11,595 nucleotides of DNA from Bacteroidales bacterium (GCA_012518155.1 JAAYTC010000384.1:1-11595), one strand, 5' to 3'; shown: positions 1 to 7,553, counted from the stretch's first letter. The notes: generated by a model not told the origin, from the sequence alone. Numbers and translations are program-made.

Positions 1-84
1 ATTTCCCACCTCATTGTAGATTATGAACAAACAACAGGTAGTAAATGTTAAGTGAAAGAATTCAATAGCAAAAAACAAAAGAAT

Positions 85-657
85 ATGAAGAAATTAATGT
101 TTATTGTGGCGGTGCTCTTCACTGCTACAAGCCTAATGGCACAATCACAGTATAAAGTAGATCCCATGCATACGTCCGTGAATTTCAAGGTCAAGCACAT
201 GGGCATTACCTTCGTTGCAGGCAAGTTCGACAAGTTTGATGGGGGTATCATCGGAAGCCTTAATAACTTGGAAGGAGCAAGGGTCTTTTTCAACGTGGAG
301 ACCTCTAGCGTTAACACGAGCGTGCAAATGAGGGACGATCACCTGCGAAGCGCTGATTTTTTTGAAGTGGAGAAATTTCCAACAATGTCGTTCGAAAGTA
401 CGAGCATCGAGAAGGTCGACGACGAGAAGTACAAGTTAAATGGTAAATTACAGATCAAGGATGTAACAAAGGATGTTACGTTTGACGTGGTTTACGGCGG
501 CGTAGTAAAGGGGGAAGATGGCTCGGAAACGGTCGGATTTATCGCCAAAAACACGATCAACCGACTCGACTATAACATCGCGTACGATCCCGATGGAATG
601 GGGATTGGTAAAGACGTGTCTATCACGTTGTTTCTCGAGTTCAAGAGCGAGCAATAG
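85..657 (+). CDS. YceI-like family secreted protein
   Basis: A 190-residue protein of the YceI family, small lipocalin-like beta-barrels that bind isoprenoid or other lipid ligands in the periplasm. Residues 1-19 form a signal peptide with a short Lys-rich start, a hydrophobic core and an Ala-Gln junction at 19/20. The mature part opens with the family signature YKVDPMHTSVNFKVKHMG, then a glycine-containing strand (GKFDKFDGGI) and the usual DDHLRSADFFEVEKFPTMSF block near the middle. The ATG at 85 is chosen over an in-frame GTG at 52 because only the shorter form puts the signal peptide at the N-terminus. No promoter is recognisable in the 84 bases upstream, so it may lie outside the window. 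The ligand cannot be read from sequence. The family call is firm; the physiological role is open. Confidence 0.95.
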   Translation: MKKLMFIVAVLFTATSLMAQSQYKVDPMHTSVNFKVKHMGITFVAGKFDKFDGGIIGSLNNLEGARVFFNVETSSVNTSVQMRDDHLRSADFFEVEKFPTMSFESTSIEKVDDEKYKLNGKLQIKDVTKDVTFDVVYGGVVKGEDGSETVGFIAKNTINRLDYNIAYDPDGMGIGKDVSITLFLEFKSEQ

Positions 658-683
658 AGAAAAGATCTCTAATGATTATAATA

Positions 684-720
684 TAGCAGGTCCGTCAAAA
701 ACGAACGTGCTAATTTTTTT
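684..720 (+). terminator. Rho-independent terminator after yceI-like gene
   Basis: The arms tagcaggtccgt (684-695) and acgaacgtgcta (701-712) form a 12-position stem with one mismatch and one G-U pair around a 5-base loop. Seven T follow at 714-720. The right arm contains the stop codon of the convergent DUF3298 gene (710-712), and the T-run lies inside that gene's last codons. The hairpin can also fold in the opposite transcript, but no T-run follows there. Confidence 0.7.
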
Positions 721-1576
721 CGTGAAAATAGCGGTGCACCAACCCGTTCGGTATTAAGATATCTTCCAACCGTGAGTAAGGCACTGTCACATCGATTACT
801 CCCATAGAATAGGGTGCAATCTCGTACTGGTTGTAGGAGTAATGAATACCCTCCTCGTTCAACCAGAAATTATTATTAGGAGCAATATCTTCCACGTTAA
901 AAAAACCACGCATTAACAGTGAGTCCGGCTCTTCCGCTTCGTACGCTTTCATTAGCTGGTGCAAAATTTTCTCGGTCAACGGGCGATAATAACCAGGAAC
1001 AAAGAGATCTTCCTCCGAAAGAGTGACCAACCTGTTCAAGTCGATGTTCGTGTAAGTAATTCGGTACGATCCATGCGCACCTCCCCGATAATCGCTATAT
1101 TCCACGGCATAGCTTACCAGTGAATCGTTTTGAAAAAGTATTTTGTTACTGTGCCTCATTAAATACCAGTACCACGATGGGGTTCTATCTCCCAGCTGGG
1201 CTTTTTCCTCGTAAAACATGTTTGATATGCTCCGGTATTCCTCCGCGTAATCTTCTATATACAAACTCATTGCCTCTTGAGGAGTCATCGAATCGTATCC
1301 CACGTTCTCGAAAAAAGTACCTTGAAATATTTGTTGCAACCGTGCAAGGCTTTCAGCATCTTTAAACTGTTTTGGGTAGGTGTATGAAACCCTCACATCC
1401 GAATAGGGGAGGGTGGTATCGTTTTCAAACAAAAGAGGTATTTGTTGATTCACAACAATGCTGTCGAAAACAATATCGGAGCCTTTACGTGACCCAAAGC
1501 CTCCTATACAGGATGAAAGTAGGCCCATTCCCAAGAATAGGAGTGCTGCATAAAAAATAAGATGATTTGTTTTCAT
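710..1576 (-). CDS. DUF3298-domain lipoprotein (RsiV C-terminal-like)
   Basis: A 288-residue predicted lipoprotein. The N-terminus is a signal peptide with a lipobox ending LLSSC, so Cys23 would be lipidated. The central part carries the DUF3298 hallmark around residue 165 (YSDYRGGAHGSYR), followed by a strand-turn unit (ITYTNIDLNRLVTLSEEDLF) as in the extracellular half of RsiV. The preceding region, about residues 45-130, matches the DUF4163-type segment usually paired with it. There is no cytoplasmic anti-sigma domain and no sigma-factor gene beside it, so it should not be called an anti-sigma factor. It starts 20 bases after the DUF4831 gene on the same strand and is probably co-transcribed with it. 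A peptidoglycan- or protein-binding role in the envelope is inference only. Confidence 0.85.
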   Translation of the reverse strand: MKTNHLIFYAALLFLGMGLLSSCIGGFGSRKGSDIVFDSIVVNQQIPLLFENDTTLPYSDVRVSYTYPKQFKDAESLARLQQIFQGTFFENVGYDSMTPQEAMSLYIEDYAEEYRSISNMFYEEKAQLGDRTPSWYWYLMRHSNKILFQNDSLVSYAVEYSDYRGGAHGSYRITYTNIDLNRLVTLSEEDLFVPGYYRPLTEKILHQLMKAYEAEEPDSLLMRGFFNVEDIAPNNNFWLNEEGIHYSYNQYEIAPYSMGVIDVTVPYSRLEDILIPNGLVHRYFHEKN

Positions 1577-1596
1577 ACCACAAGGGGGCCTAAATA

Positions 1597-2676
1597 TTAT
1601 TGGATGATTTGTCGAATAGCTCCCAGTTCAGGGTAGAAATAGACCTGAATAGGTTGTTTTTGGTTCTCGAACATTCTTTTTACCAGAACATCTTGCGATC
1701 CAAATTGCACCACGTCCACCTCCTTTTGCACGAAAACCTGGTTTCTGAATTCGATCCGCAGGTCGGCTTTCCCGGGCACGTTATAAACAACCCCCTCGCT
1801 TAACTTGTCTTCCAAACGCTTCAGTTCCCGCTCGGTGAGTTGCATATCTACCGAAGGTGTCTTGTTGGTCAAGGTTAAGCGCACCGGTTCGCCCGCGAGG
1901 TTATCGGCATCGAGAGGCCCCAGTTTTTCAGAAAACCGGGCGATCATTTGCTCTTGGATATCTGTATGATCGGGAATGATGGTATACGTGGTGGTAAAAT
2001 ATTCGGTCTCCACGCTGCCTGAGAACAACTCCGTGAGTGCTCTTTCCTGCGTATCGATCTCTTCCATTACCACTTTGTACGCGTTTCCATCCGGCGGCAT
2101 ACTCTCTGCTTCCCCCGAGAGAATATCGCCGCGGCTACGGCGTAAGTCAAACACCTGGCGAGCTACCAACTCCGCCTGTTTCGCGGTTGACCCGGCCATC
2201 AGTGTTTCCTGAGAGAAATAACGACGGGGATTTGACGAAGGTTTTGTTCCCTCCGGAAGTCGCGTATCGGCAGGAAGTTCCTCTTCCGGCTCCGCGTTGA
2301 TGGTCACAATTAACCCATCCTCGCGTAGATACACGTAAGGTTCCACCGTTCTCCCTCGAAATTCGACCATAAAGGAGTTCTCTTTATCGGGTATCCCTTT
2401 GTTGGTAACGTCAATCTTTTCAAGGGTGTATGCCACTCTGTTTTCAGTAATCGGATTTTCTATTCCCAAGTAACGCTGCGCGTAAGGATAAAAATCTCCG
2501 CGGTGATAGGTGGTCTTCTTTACCAGCATTGTTACCTCGAAAGATGTTTTCGGTAAAGAGTAGATAACACCCCAGTTGTTGGCTTTAATAGCGTTTACCC
2601 TCGTTGTTTTCTGCGCGGTAGCACAGGAAGCAGTGATCAGTGCCACTAAAAAAAATAAATATTTTATTCGTATCAT
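1597..2676 (-). CDS. DUF4831 family exported protein
   Basis: A 359-residue protein recognisable as DUF4831, a family found in Bacteroidota and of unknown function. Residues 1-17 are a hydrophobic export signal. Cys18 in ITASC gives a weak lipobox (Thr rather than Leu at -3), and ATAQ at 19-22 is an alternative signal peptidase I site, so lipidation is uncertain. The mature protein starts with the typical NNWGVIYSLPKTSFEV segment and is otherwise soluble, mixed alpha/beta, with a charged helix-like stretch near residues 275-295 (TERELKRLEDKLSEG). No catalytic motif is visible. It is the promoter-proximal partner of the DUF3298 lipoprotein gene. Its own upstream region of 108 bases holds the pheS terminator but no convincing promoter. 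Confidence 0.85.
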   Translation of the reverse strand: MIRIKYLFFLVALITASCATAQKTTRVNAIKANNWGVIYSLPKTSFEVTMLVKKTTYHRGDFYPYAQRYLGIENPITENRVAYTLEKIDVTNKGIPDKENSFMVEFRGRTVEPYVYLREDGLIVTINAEPEEELPADTRLPEGTKPSSNPRRYFSQETLMAGSTAKQAELVARQVFDLRRSRGDILSGEAESMPPDGNAYKVVMEEIDTQERALTELFSGSVETEYFTTTYTIIPDHTDIQEQMIARFSEKLGPLDADNLAGEPVRLTLTNKTPSVDMQLTERELKRLEDKLSEGVVYNVPGKADLRIEFRNQVFVQKEVDVVQFGSQDVLVKRMFENQKQPIQVYFYPELGAIRQIIQ

Positions 2677-2743
2677 TGTTCGTTGTTATTACGATTTAAA
2701 CTCAACTGTTCAAGACGATCATCTCACCAACACTACCGATGCA

Positions 2744-2787
2744 TTTAAAAATATAGCGATTGCCGGTAACGATTTTGGCATAGGCTA
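2744..2787 (-). terminator. Probable terminator overlapping the pheS stop codon
   Basis: On the minus strand, TAGC (2787-2784) pairs with GCTA (2757-2754) and TGCC (2780-2777) with GGCA (2764-2761). The two 4-bp stems are separated by a 3x3 internal loop, and the apical loop is 12 bases. A T-rich run, tatttttaaa, follows at 2753-2744. The pheS stop codon lies inside the first arm. The stem is interrupted, so the call is moderate. Confidence 0.45.
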
Positions 2788-3804
2788 ATGGGCCGACTGG
2801 AACTGCTCCAAGAACCGCACGTCGTTTTCTGAGAACATCCTCAGGTCTTTCACCTGATACTTTAGGTTGGTAACACGTTCGATACCCATCCCAAGGGCAT
2901 ATCCCGTGAACTCCTTGCTATCAATCCCACAGTTTTCGAGCACATTCGGATCCACCATGCCACACCCTAGGATCTCTACCCAACCGGTATGCTTGCAGAA
3001 CGGGCACCCTTTGCCGCCACAGATGTTACAGGAGATGTCCATCTCCGCGCTGGGCTCAGTGAATGGAAAATAGGAAGGACGTAACCGTATCTTGGTATCG
3101 TCACCGAACATCTCTTTCGCGAAAAACAGAAGAGCCTGCTTGAGGTCAGCAAACGACACATCCCTATCAATATAAAGAGCCTCAACCTGATGAAAAAAAC
3201 AGTGCGCGCGGTAAGAGATCGCCTCGTTACGAAAAACACGCCCCGGGCATATAATCCGGATGGGCGGTGAAGTTTCCTCCATAACGCGTGTTTGAACCGA
3301 TGAAGTGTGGGTGCGCAAAACAATTTGCGGGTCATTTTGAACAAAAAAGGTATCTTGCATATCACGCGCCGGATGATCATCCGCGAAGTTGAGCGACGAA
3401 AAAACATGCCAGTCATCTTCTACCTCCGGTCCCTCGGCGATCGAAAATCCCAATCGTTTGAATATATCGATGATCTCTTCTTTAACAATCGAAATGGGAT
3501 GGCGTGTACCCAAGGTCACGGGGTAAGCCGTACGTGAAAGATCAATTCCCGAGTCTCTTTCCCCGTGTGCTTCAAATTGCTCTTTGAGCGATTGTATTTT
3601 TTCTGTTGCTTTCGTTTTAAGTTCGTTTACCCGCATGCCCACTTCCCGTTTTTTTTCAGCAGGCACATTTCTAAAGTCGTCCATTAATGCGGCAATAGCC
3701 CCCTTTTTTCCCAGGTATTTTACCCGTGCTGTTTCCAGCGTTTCAGGATCGCTTGCCTCCAGTTGCTCAATCTTTGTCAACAGAGCCTCTATTTTTTCGA
3801 TCAT
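2785..3804 (-). CDS. pheS: Phenylalanine--tRNA ligase alpha subunit
   Basis: The catalytic alpha chain of the heterotetrameric (alpha-beta)2 phenylalanyl-tRNA synthetase, which charges tRNA-Phe in the cytoplasm. With the start at 3804 it is 339 residues, a usual length for Bacteroidales. An N-terminal coiled-coil arm that contacts tRNA spans about residues 1-80. Class II motif 2 follows (FRNEAISYRAHCFFHQVEAL, about 190-208), then motif 3 (GMGIERVTNLKYQVKDLRMF, about 305-325). Between them lies a four-cysteine cluster (CNICGGKGCPFC) seen in many PheS proteins. The ATG at 3804 is preferred over the ATG at 3813 and a TTG at 3834, because the -7 element of its promoter overlaps the TTG codon and the predicted transcript start is about 12 bases before 3813. 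The gene for the beta subunit, pheT, is not in this window. Confidence 0.96.
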   Translation of the reverse strand: MIEKIEALLTKIEQLEASDPETLETARVKYLGKKGAIAALMDDFRNVPAEKKREVGMRVNELKTKATEKIQSLKEQFEAHGERDSGIDLSRTAYPVTLGTRHPISIVKEEIIDIFKRLGFSIAEGPEVEDDWHVFSSLNFADDHPARDMQDTFFVQNDPQIVLRTHTSSVQTRVMEETSPPIRIICPGRVFRNEAISYRAHCFFHQVEALYIDRDVSFADLKQALLFFAKEMFGDDTKIRLRPSYFPFTEPSAEMDISCNICGGKGCPFCKHTGWVEILGCGMVDPNVLENCGIDSKEFTGYALGMGIERVTNLKYQVKDLRMFSENDVRFLEQFQSAH

Positions 3805-3831
3805 ATTGAACATTATAAATTCATTCTGGGA

Positions 3832-3839
3832 CAAAAATA
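3832..3839 (-). promoter_or_regulatory. Bacteroidota-type -7 element for pheS
   Basis: The minus strand reads TATTTTTG, a full match to the Bacteroidota -7 consensus TAnnTTTG, about 28 bases before the chosen pheS start. No TTG -33 element is present at the usual 17-21 base spacing, so this is a half-site call. Confidence 0.5.
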
Positions 3840-3883
3840 CACTTTTTATCGCGATTTCATCCTGTTTGCAGGGAACAATTTTG

Positions 3884-3891
3884 TACTTTCG
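3884..3891 (+). promoter_or_regulatory. -7-like element for tilS
   Basis: TACTTTCG resembles TAnnTTTG with one change and sits in the longer string TTTTGTACTTTCGCGT, almost identical to the one upstream of serS. A transcript would begin near 3897, leaving a leader of about 70 bases before tilS. No well-spaced -33 TTG is visible. The divergent pheS -7 element lies about 45 bases away. Confidence 0.5.
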
Positions 3892-3896
3892 CGTAT

Positions 3897-3957
3897 GGGG
3901 CCTTGCCTAAGTCGTCAGGCGGTACAGCGTCGCAACTCGGTTATTTACATCGGCCCC
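3897..3957 (+). other. Potential structured 5' leader of tilS
   Basis: GGGGCC (3897-3902) can pair with GGCCCC (3952-3957), enclosing about 49 bases that include a small hairpin GCCT/AGGC. The right arm ends 10 bases before the start codon, so the stem would cover the ribosome-binding region. This is inferred from base complementarity only; no known riboswitch class is recognised. Confidence 0.35.
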
Positions 3958-3967
3958 CTTCCTTTCG

Positions 3968-5284
3968 ATGATGATTGATAAGGTGCGTGAATACATAGAA
4001 AACGAGAAGCTACTCCGAGCTGGTGAAAAGGTTGTTGTCGGGCTGAGTGGTGGCATGGACTCCATGGCATTGATCGATCTGTTAACACGTCTGGAGTATC
4101 GTTGTATAGCGGCGCACTGTAACTTTCACCTACGGGGCGAAGAGTCGCTGCGGGATGCCAATTTCGTGAAAGAGTGGTGCAAAGAAGCCCAAATTCCGCT
4201 GGTAACTATCGATTTTGATACGCATCGTCACGCTAGCCACCGTAAAATATCGATTGAGATGGCGGCCCGTGAGTTACGCTACGATTGGTTCGAAACAATC
4301 CGCCGTGAACAGTCTGCCGATTCAATCGCGGTAGCTCACCATCGCGACGACTCTGTTGAGACGGTATTATTGAACTTAATCCGTGGTACCGGCATTCGAG
4401 GGGTTACAGGTATCGTACCTCGTAACCAACGGGTAATACGCCCCCTCTTAAATGTTTCTCGCGATGAGATCGAAGCATATGTAGCGGAACGGAAAATCCC
4501 GTACGTGGTGGATAGTACCAACGCGGAAGACGCGTACATTCGGAACGCCATTCGGCTGAATATAATCCCGGCGTTGGAAACAATCAACCCACGGGCAAAG
4601 GAGGCGATTCATCGAACTTCCCGCCATTTGTCGGAGGTAGAAAAGATATATAAACAGTCCATCGATCAATCGATCGGTAGCGTTTTCAACAATAATAGAA
4701 TCAGTATCCCGTTGCTTCGAGAAACCCCGTCGCCACGAGCGGTGCTTTACGAGCTTCTTTTTCCGCTGGGTTTTTCACCCTCCACCATCGAAGATGTTTA
4801 CCAATGCATGGAGGGCGAGCCGGGAAAATTTTTCTTTTCTGCTACCCACCGGTTAATGAAAGATCGGGACTTTTTTCTTCTCGATAACACGGAAAAGGGG
4901 CCTCCTGATGTGGCAAGCTATACTATTCATGAAGGAACCGATGAAATTCAGCACCCTATTCATCTCACCCTTCGCACCGAAGAGATGCCGATTGAAATTC
5001 GTAAAGAAAGAGATTTTCTCTACCTCGACGCCGATAAAGTGGTTTACCCGCTACAACTGCGCCGTTGGGAGCAGGGCGACTGGTTTGTGCCGTTTGGCAT
5101 GAAAGGGAGAAAGAAGCTGAGTGATTTTTTTACTGACTCAAAACTGAACAGGAAAGAAAAAGAGGAAGTATGGGTGCTGCTTTCAGGCGGCCAAATCGTT
5201 TGGATAGTTGGGAGGCGTGGTGATGACCGATTACGAGTTACTGAGGCCACGAAGCGGGTACTCGTGATTGAGCAACATTCGTGA
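3968..5284 (+). CDS. tilS: tRNA(Ile)-lysidine synthetase
   Basis: A 438-residue enzyme that uses ATP to attach lysine to C34 of the CAU-anticodon tRNA-Ile, making it read AUA. It is essential in nearly all bacteria. The N-terminal N-type ATP pyrophosphatase domain has the PP-loop SGGMDS at residues 27-32, the family strand AAHCNFHLRGEES, and AHHRDDSVETVLLNLIRGTG from about residue 123. The linker and tRNA-binding middle part spans about 220-350. The C-terminal TilS domain (about 360-438) starts LQLRRWEQGDWFVPFGMKGR and continues KKLSDFFTDSKLNRKEKEEVWVL, both typical. Full length matches Bacteroidales homologues. Two adjacent ATG codons (3968, 3971) are possible starts. The gene is divergent from pheS. 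No clear terminator follows. Confidence 0.96.
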   Translation: MMIDKVREYIENEKLLRAGEKVVVGLSGGMDSMALIDLLTRLEYRCIAAHCNFHLRGEESLRDANFVKEWCKEAQIPLVTIDFDTHRHASHRKISIEMAARELRYDWFETIRREQSADSIAVAHHRDDSVETVLLNLIRGTGIRGVTGIVPRNQRVIRPLLNVSRDEIEAYVAERKIPYVVDSTNAEDAYIRNAIRLNIIPALETINPRAKEAIHRTSRHLSEVEKIYKQSIDQSIGSVFNNNRISIPLLRETPSPRAVLYELLFPLGFSPSTIEDVYQCMEGEPGKFFFSATHRLMKDRDFFLLDNTEKGPPDVASYTIHEGTDEIQHPIHLTLRTEEMPIEIRKERDFLYLDADKVVYPLQLRRWEQGDWFVPFGMKGRKKLSDFFTDSKLNRKEKEEVWVLLSGGQIVWIVGRRGDDRLRVTEATKRVLVIEQHS

Positions 5285-5398
5285 GTTTTAGTTTTTTTCA
5301 CTTTTCGTACGCAACCTTTTCCTTGTAATTCCGTCTATCATGTACAGCAGTGGTGATTATAGAACATGTATCAAACAAATCTAAAATAATAAAATCGT

Positions 5399-5536
5399 AT
5401 GAAAAATAGTACAGTTAAAGACCTTGTTATGTTGGGTGCCCTCGCGGGGGCTGCCTATTTTGTTTCCCGTTATTACCGTCAAAAGAAGCTAAAAGAGAGG
5501 GAGTTGCGTGAATCACTCCATTTTCAGTTGTTTTAA
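5399..5536 (+). CDS. Small single-span membrane protein, 45 residues
   Basis: An ATG at 5399 opens a 45-codon frame ending TAA at 5534-5536. The N-terminus (MKNSTVKD) is short. A hydrophobic, small-residue-rich segment follows at about residues 9-23 (LVMLGALAGAAYFVS), then a strongly basic stretch (RYYRQKKLKER) and an amphipathic tail ending HFQLF. The positive charge after the span suggests a C-terminus in the cytoplasm. The start is preceded by the A-rich leader (ctaaaataataaaatcgt) typical of translated Bacteroidota genes. It lies alone between tilS and serS in the same direction, 114 bases after tilS. I recognise no family. Resemblance to YtxH-like small membrane proteins is superficial. 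Coding status rests on composition, leader and topology. Confidence 0.6.
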   Translation: MKNSTVKDLVMLGALAGAAYFVSRYYRQKKLKERELRESLHFQLF

Positions 5537-5608
5537 GGATACAGGTACGTTTGCTCTCGACCTACGCGGCCGGCCCTAACCGGTACGTTACTTGCACCTA
5601 TTTTTGAT

Positions 5609-5640
5609 TTGATGCAAAGGAAATATTTTTTGTACCTTCG
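5609..5640 (+). promoter_or_regulatory. Probable serS promoter
   Basis: TTG at 5609-5611 lies 21 bases before TACCTTCG (5633-5640), a near match to the Bacteroidota -7 consensus TAnnTTTG. The surrounding TTTTGTACCTTCGCGT is shared with the tilS promoter region. The predicted transcript start is near 5646, giving a leader of about 24 bases before the serS ATG. Confidence 0.55.
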
Positions 5641-5669
5641 CGTCATTCATAAACAGTCGATATTTTAGT

Positions 5670-6944
5670 ATGCTTACACTTAAAGCCATAAACGAAAACA
5701 GAGAGGAGATCGTTCGCCGCCTATCGAAAAAACACTTCGACGGGCAAGAGATCATCACACGAATCGTGAAGCTCGATGCGATAAGGCGAGAGACACAGAC
5801 GTCTCTTGATTCACTGCTTGCCGATATTAATTCTCTCTCCCGTTCGATCGGGTCATTCATGAAAGAGGGAAAAAAAGAGGAAGCCGCGGCTGCCCGGGAG
5901 CAGGTAGGCAAGCTAAAGGGGACTTCCAGTCAATTAGAAAGCAAGCTAAAAGAGACGGAGGAAGAGATTGGCGAATTACTGGTAACAATCCCGAACCTTC
6001 CGCACGAATCGGTGCCCGAGGGAAAAACACCCGAGGACAACATCGTGGAGCGGAGTGGGGGAGTTATGCCTTCTTTACCGGAGAGTGCCTTACCGCATTG
6101 GGAGCTCGCTAAGAAATACGATTTGATCGACTTTGAGTTGGGAGTTAAAATTACCGGTGCCGGCTTCCCGGTATATAAAGGAAAAGGAGCACGGCTTCAA
6201 CGGGCGTTGATCAACTACTTTTTGGATGCGGCGCGTGATGCCGGATATCTTGAGGTACAGCCCCCCTACTTGGTGAACAGCGAATCGGGGTTTGGCACTG
6301 GCCAACTGCCCGACAAAGAGGGCCAAATGTATCACGTGGGGCTGGATGATCTTTACCTGATTCCCACCTCTGAAGTGCCCATAACCAATATGTATCGCAA
6401 CGTTATCCTCGAAAAGGAGGAATTGCCCGTGCGCAATACTGCCTATTCGGCTTGTTTCCGTCGTGAGGCGGGCTCGTATGGGAAAGATGTAAGGGGACTA
6501 AACAGGTTACACCAATTCGACAAAGTGGAAATCGTTTGCATCGAAAATCCGGAAGATTCCTACGCTCGGCTCGACGAGATGGTAAACCACGTGCAGTCGC
6601 TGGTACAAAAACTGGGCCTCCCATGGCGAATCCTGCGCTTATGCGGGGGTGATATGAGCTTCACCTCGGCATTAACGTTCGATTTTGAAGTATTTTCGGC
6701 GGCGCAAGAACGATGGTTAGAGGTAAGCTCCGTTTCGAACTTCGAAGATTACCAGGCCAACCGGTTGAAATGCCGCTATCGCGATGTTAATCGTAAGACT
6801 CAGCTCTGCCACACGCTTAACGGGAGTGCACTTGCACTGCCCCGGGTGATGGCCGCGTTGCTTGAAAACAACCAAACGGCCGAGGGAATAAAGATTCCCG
6901 ATGTGTTAATACCTTATTGTGGTTTCGAGCGGATTGAGGGATGA
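5670..6944 (+). CDS. serS: Serine--tRNA ligase
   Basis: A 424-residue class II aminoacyl-tRNA synthetase that charges tRNA-Ser and tRNA-Sec with serine, acting as a cytoplasmic homodimer. The N-terminal long antiparallel coiled-coil arm, which binds the extra arm of tRNA-Ser, is clear at about residues 25-105 (Lys/Glu-rich). The core follows: the TSE loop (LIPTSEVPITN) for serine binding, motif 2 FRREAGSYGKDVRGLNRLHQF starting at residue 263, and motif 3 NGSALALPRVMAALLENNQ starting at residue 384. Length and motifs are complete. Its own promoter lies upstream. The stop codon is 12 bases from the stop of the convergent pncC gene, with no hairpin between them. Confidence 0.97.
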   Translation: MLTLKAINENREEIVRRLSKKHFDGQEIITRIVKLDAIRRETQTSLDSLLADINSLSRSIGSFMKEGKKEEAAAAREQVGKLKGTSSQLESKLKETEEEIGELLVTIPNLPHESVPEGKTPEDNIVERSGGVMPSLPESALPHWELAKKYDLIDFELGVKITGAGFPVYKGKGARLQRALINYFLDAARDAGYLEVQPPYLVNSESGFGTGQLPDKEGQMYHVGLDDLYLIPTSEVPITNMYRNVILEKEELPVRNTAYSACFRREAGSYGKDVRGLNRLHQFDKVEIVCIENPEDSYARLDEMVNHVQSLVQKLGLPWRILRLCGGDMSFTSALTFDFEVFSAAQERWLEVSSVSNFEDYQANRLKCRYRDVNRKTQLCHTLNGSALALPRVMAALLENNQTAEGIKIPDVLIPYCGFERIEG

Positions 6945-6956
6945 CGCGCGACCTAC

Positions 6957-7457
6957 CTACAACTTCTCTTCTAACATCTCCATTAGTTGCAGAAGTGATT
7001 GTTCACTGGTTTGTTGAATATTAGTCGTTCTATCGCCCTCAAAACGATAGCAGCGCGAAAGAACACGGCCGCGATAAAAAGTAGAAATCCATACGGTGCC
7101 AACGGGCTTCTCTTTGGTACCACCACTCGGGCCCATGATGCCCGAGACCGCGATGCTGCAATCGGTACCCATTTCCCGTGCCGCGTTTTGGGCCATCTGT
7201 TCCGCCACATCGCGACTTACTGCCCCGTAAGCCTCCAATACTCGTTTTTCCACGTGGAGTTGCTCCTCCTTCACGCGGTTGTCGTAGGCAATAATACTCC
7301 CTGTAAAGTAATCCGATGCACCCCGTGGAAGTGTTAACCGGTGGGCGATTAACCCTCCCGTGCAACTCTCCGCGGTCGCGATGGTGAGGTGCTTTTCCCG
7401 AAGCATCGCGCTCAACTCAGCGACCCTAAGATCCTCCATTAAGCTGTTTTTTTTCAT
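6957..7457 (-). CDS. pncC: Nicotinamide-nucleotide amidohydrolase (CinA C-terminal family)
   Basis: A 166-residue stand-alone CinA C-terminal domain. Characterised members (PncC) deamidate nicotinamide mononucleotide to nicotinate mononucleotide, recycling the NMN released by NAD-dependent DNA ligase. The catalytic serine is Ser31 in AESCTGG (residues 29-35). Other family motifs are SIIAYDNRVKEEQLHV, GAVSRDVAEQMA and SGIMGPSGGTKEKPVGTVWI. The N-terminal MoCF-like domain of full CinA is absent, so this is the short PncC form and not the competence-type fusion. An ATG at codon 7 is an alternative start. The gene is divergent from rpmE2. No convincing promoter was found in the 140-base gap on this strand. 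Confidence 0.93.
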   Translation of the reverse strand: MKKNSLMEDLRVAELSAMLREKHLTIATAESCTGGLIAHRLTLPRGASDYFTGSIIAYDNRVKEEQLHVEKRVLEAYGAVSRDVAEQMAQNAAREMGTDCSIAVSGIMGPSGGTKEKPVGTVWISTFYRGRVLSRCYRFEGDRTTNIQQTSEQSLLQLMEMLEEKL

Positions 7458-7523
7458 ATCCAGACGTTGTTAATACAAATAAACAGATAAACTTTCAGAA
7501 TTTGAAAAAAGAGGGTGATAATT

Positions 7524-7553
7524 TTGTTATTATAAAGGATTACACTATCTTTG
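7524..7553 (+). promoter_or_regulatory. rpmE2 promoter
   Basis: TTG (7524-7526), preceded by further T, lies exactly 19 bases before TATCTTTG (7546-7553), a perfect TAnnTTTG -7 element. This is the clearest Bacteroidota-type primary promoter in the window and predicts a transcript start near 7560, about 38 bases before the L31 start codon. Confidence 0.8.

Noticed and set aside
52..84. GTG start adding 11 residues to the YceI-like protein
   Set aside because: It would place a charged, Lys/Asn-rich stretch before the signal peptide; the ATG at 85 gives a standard export signal.
710..1576. Annotation as an RsiV anti-sigma factor
   Set aside because: It is a lipoprotein with no cytoplasmic domain and no ECF sigma gene beside it.
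3805..3834. TTG or ATG starts extending PheS by 10 or 3 residues
   Set aside because: The TTG codon overlaps the TATTTTTG promoter element and the family begins at the MIEKIEALL segment; 339 residues fits relatives.
5285..5330. Terminator after tilS
   Set aside because: T-runs exist, but the only pairing is GTGA/TCAC across a long T-rich loop, too weak to call.
5545..5590. Direct repeat GGTACGTT with a GGCCGGCC palindrome before serS, considered as an attachment site or terminator
   Set aside because: The two 8-base copies are few and short, the CCGG stem is 4-5 bp and no T-run follows; no integrase or element is nearby.
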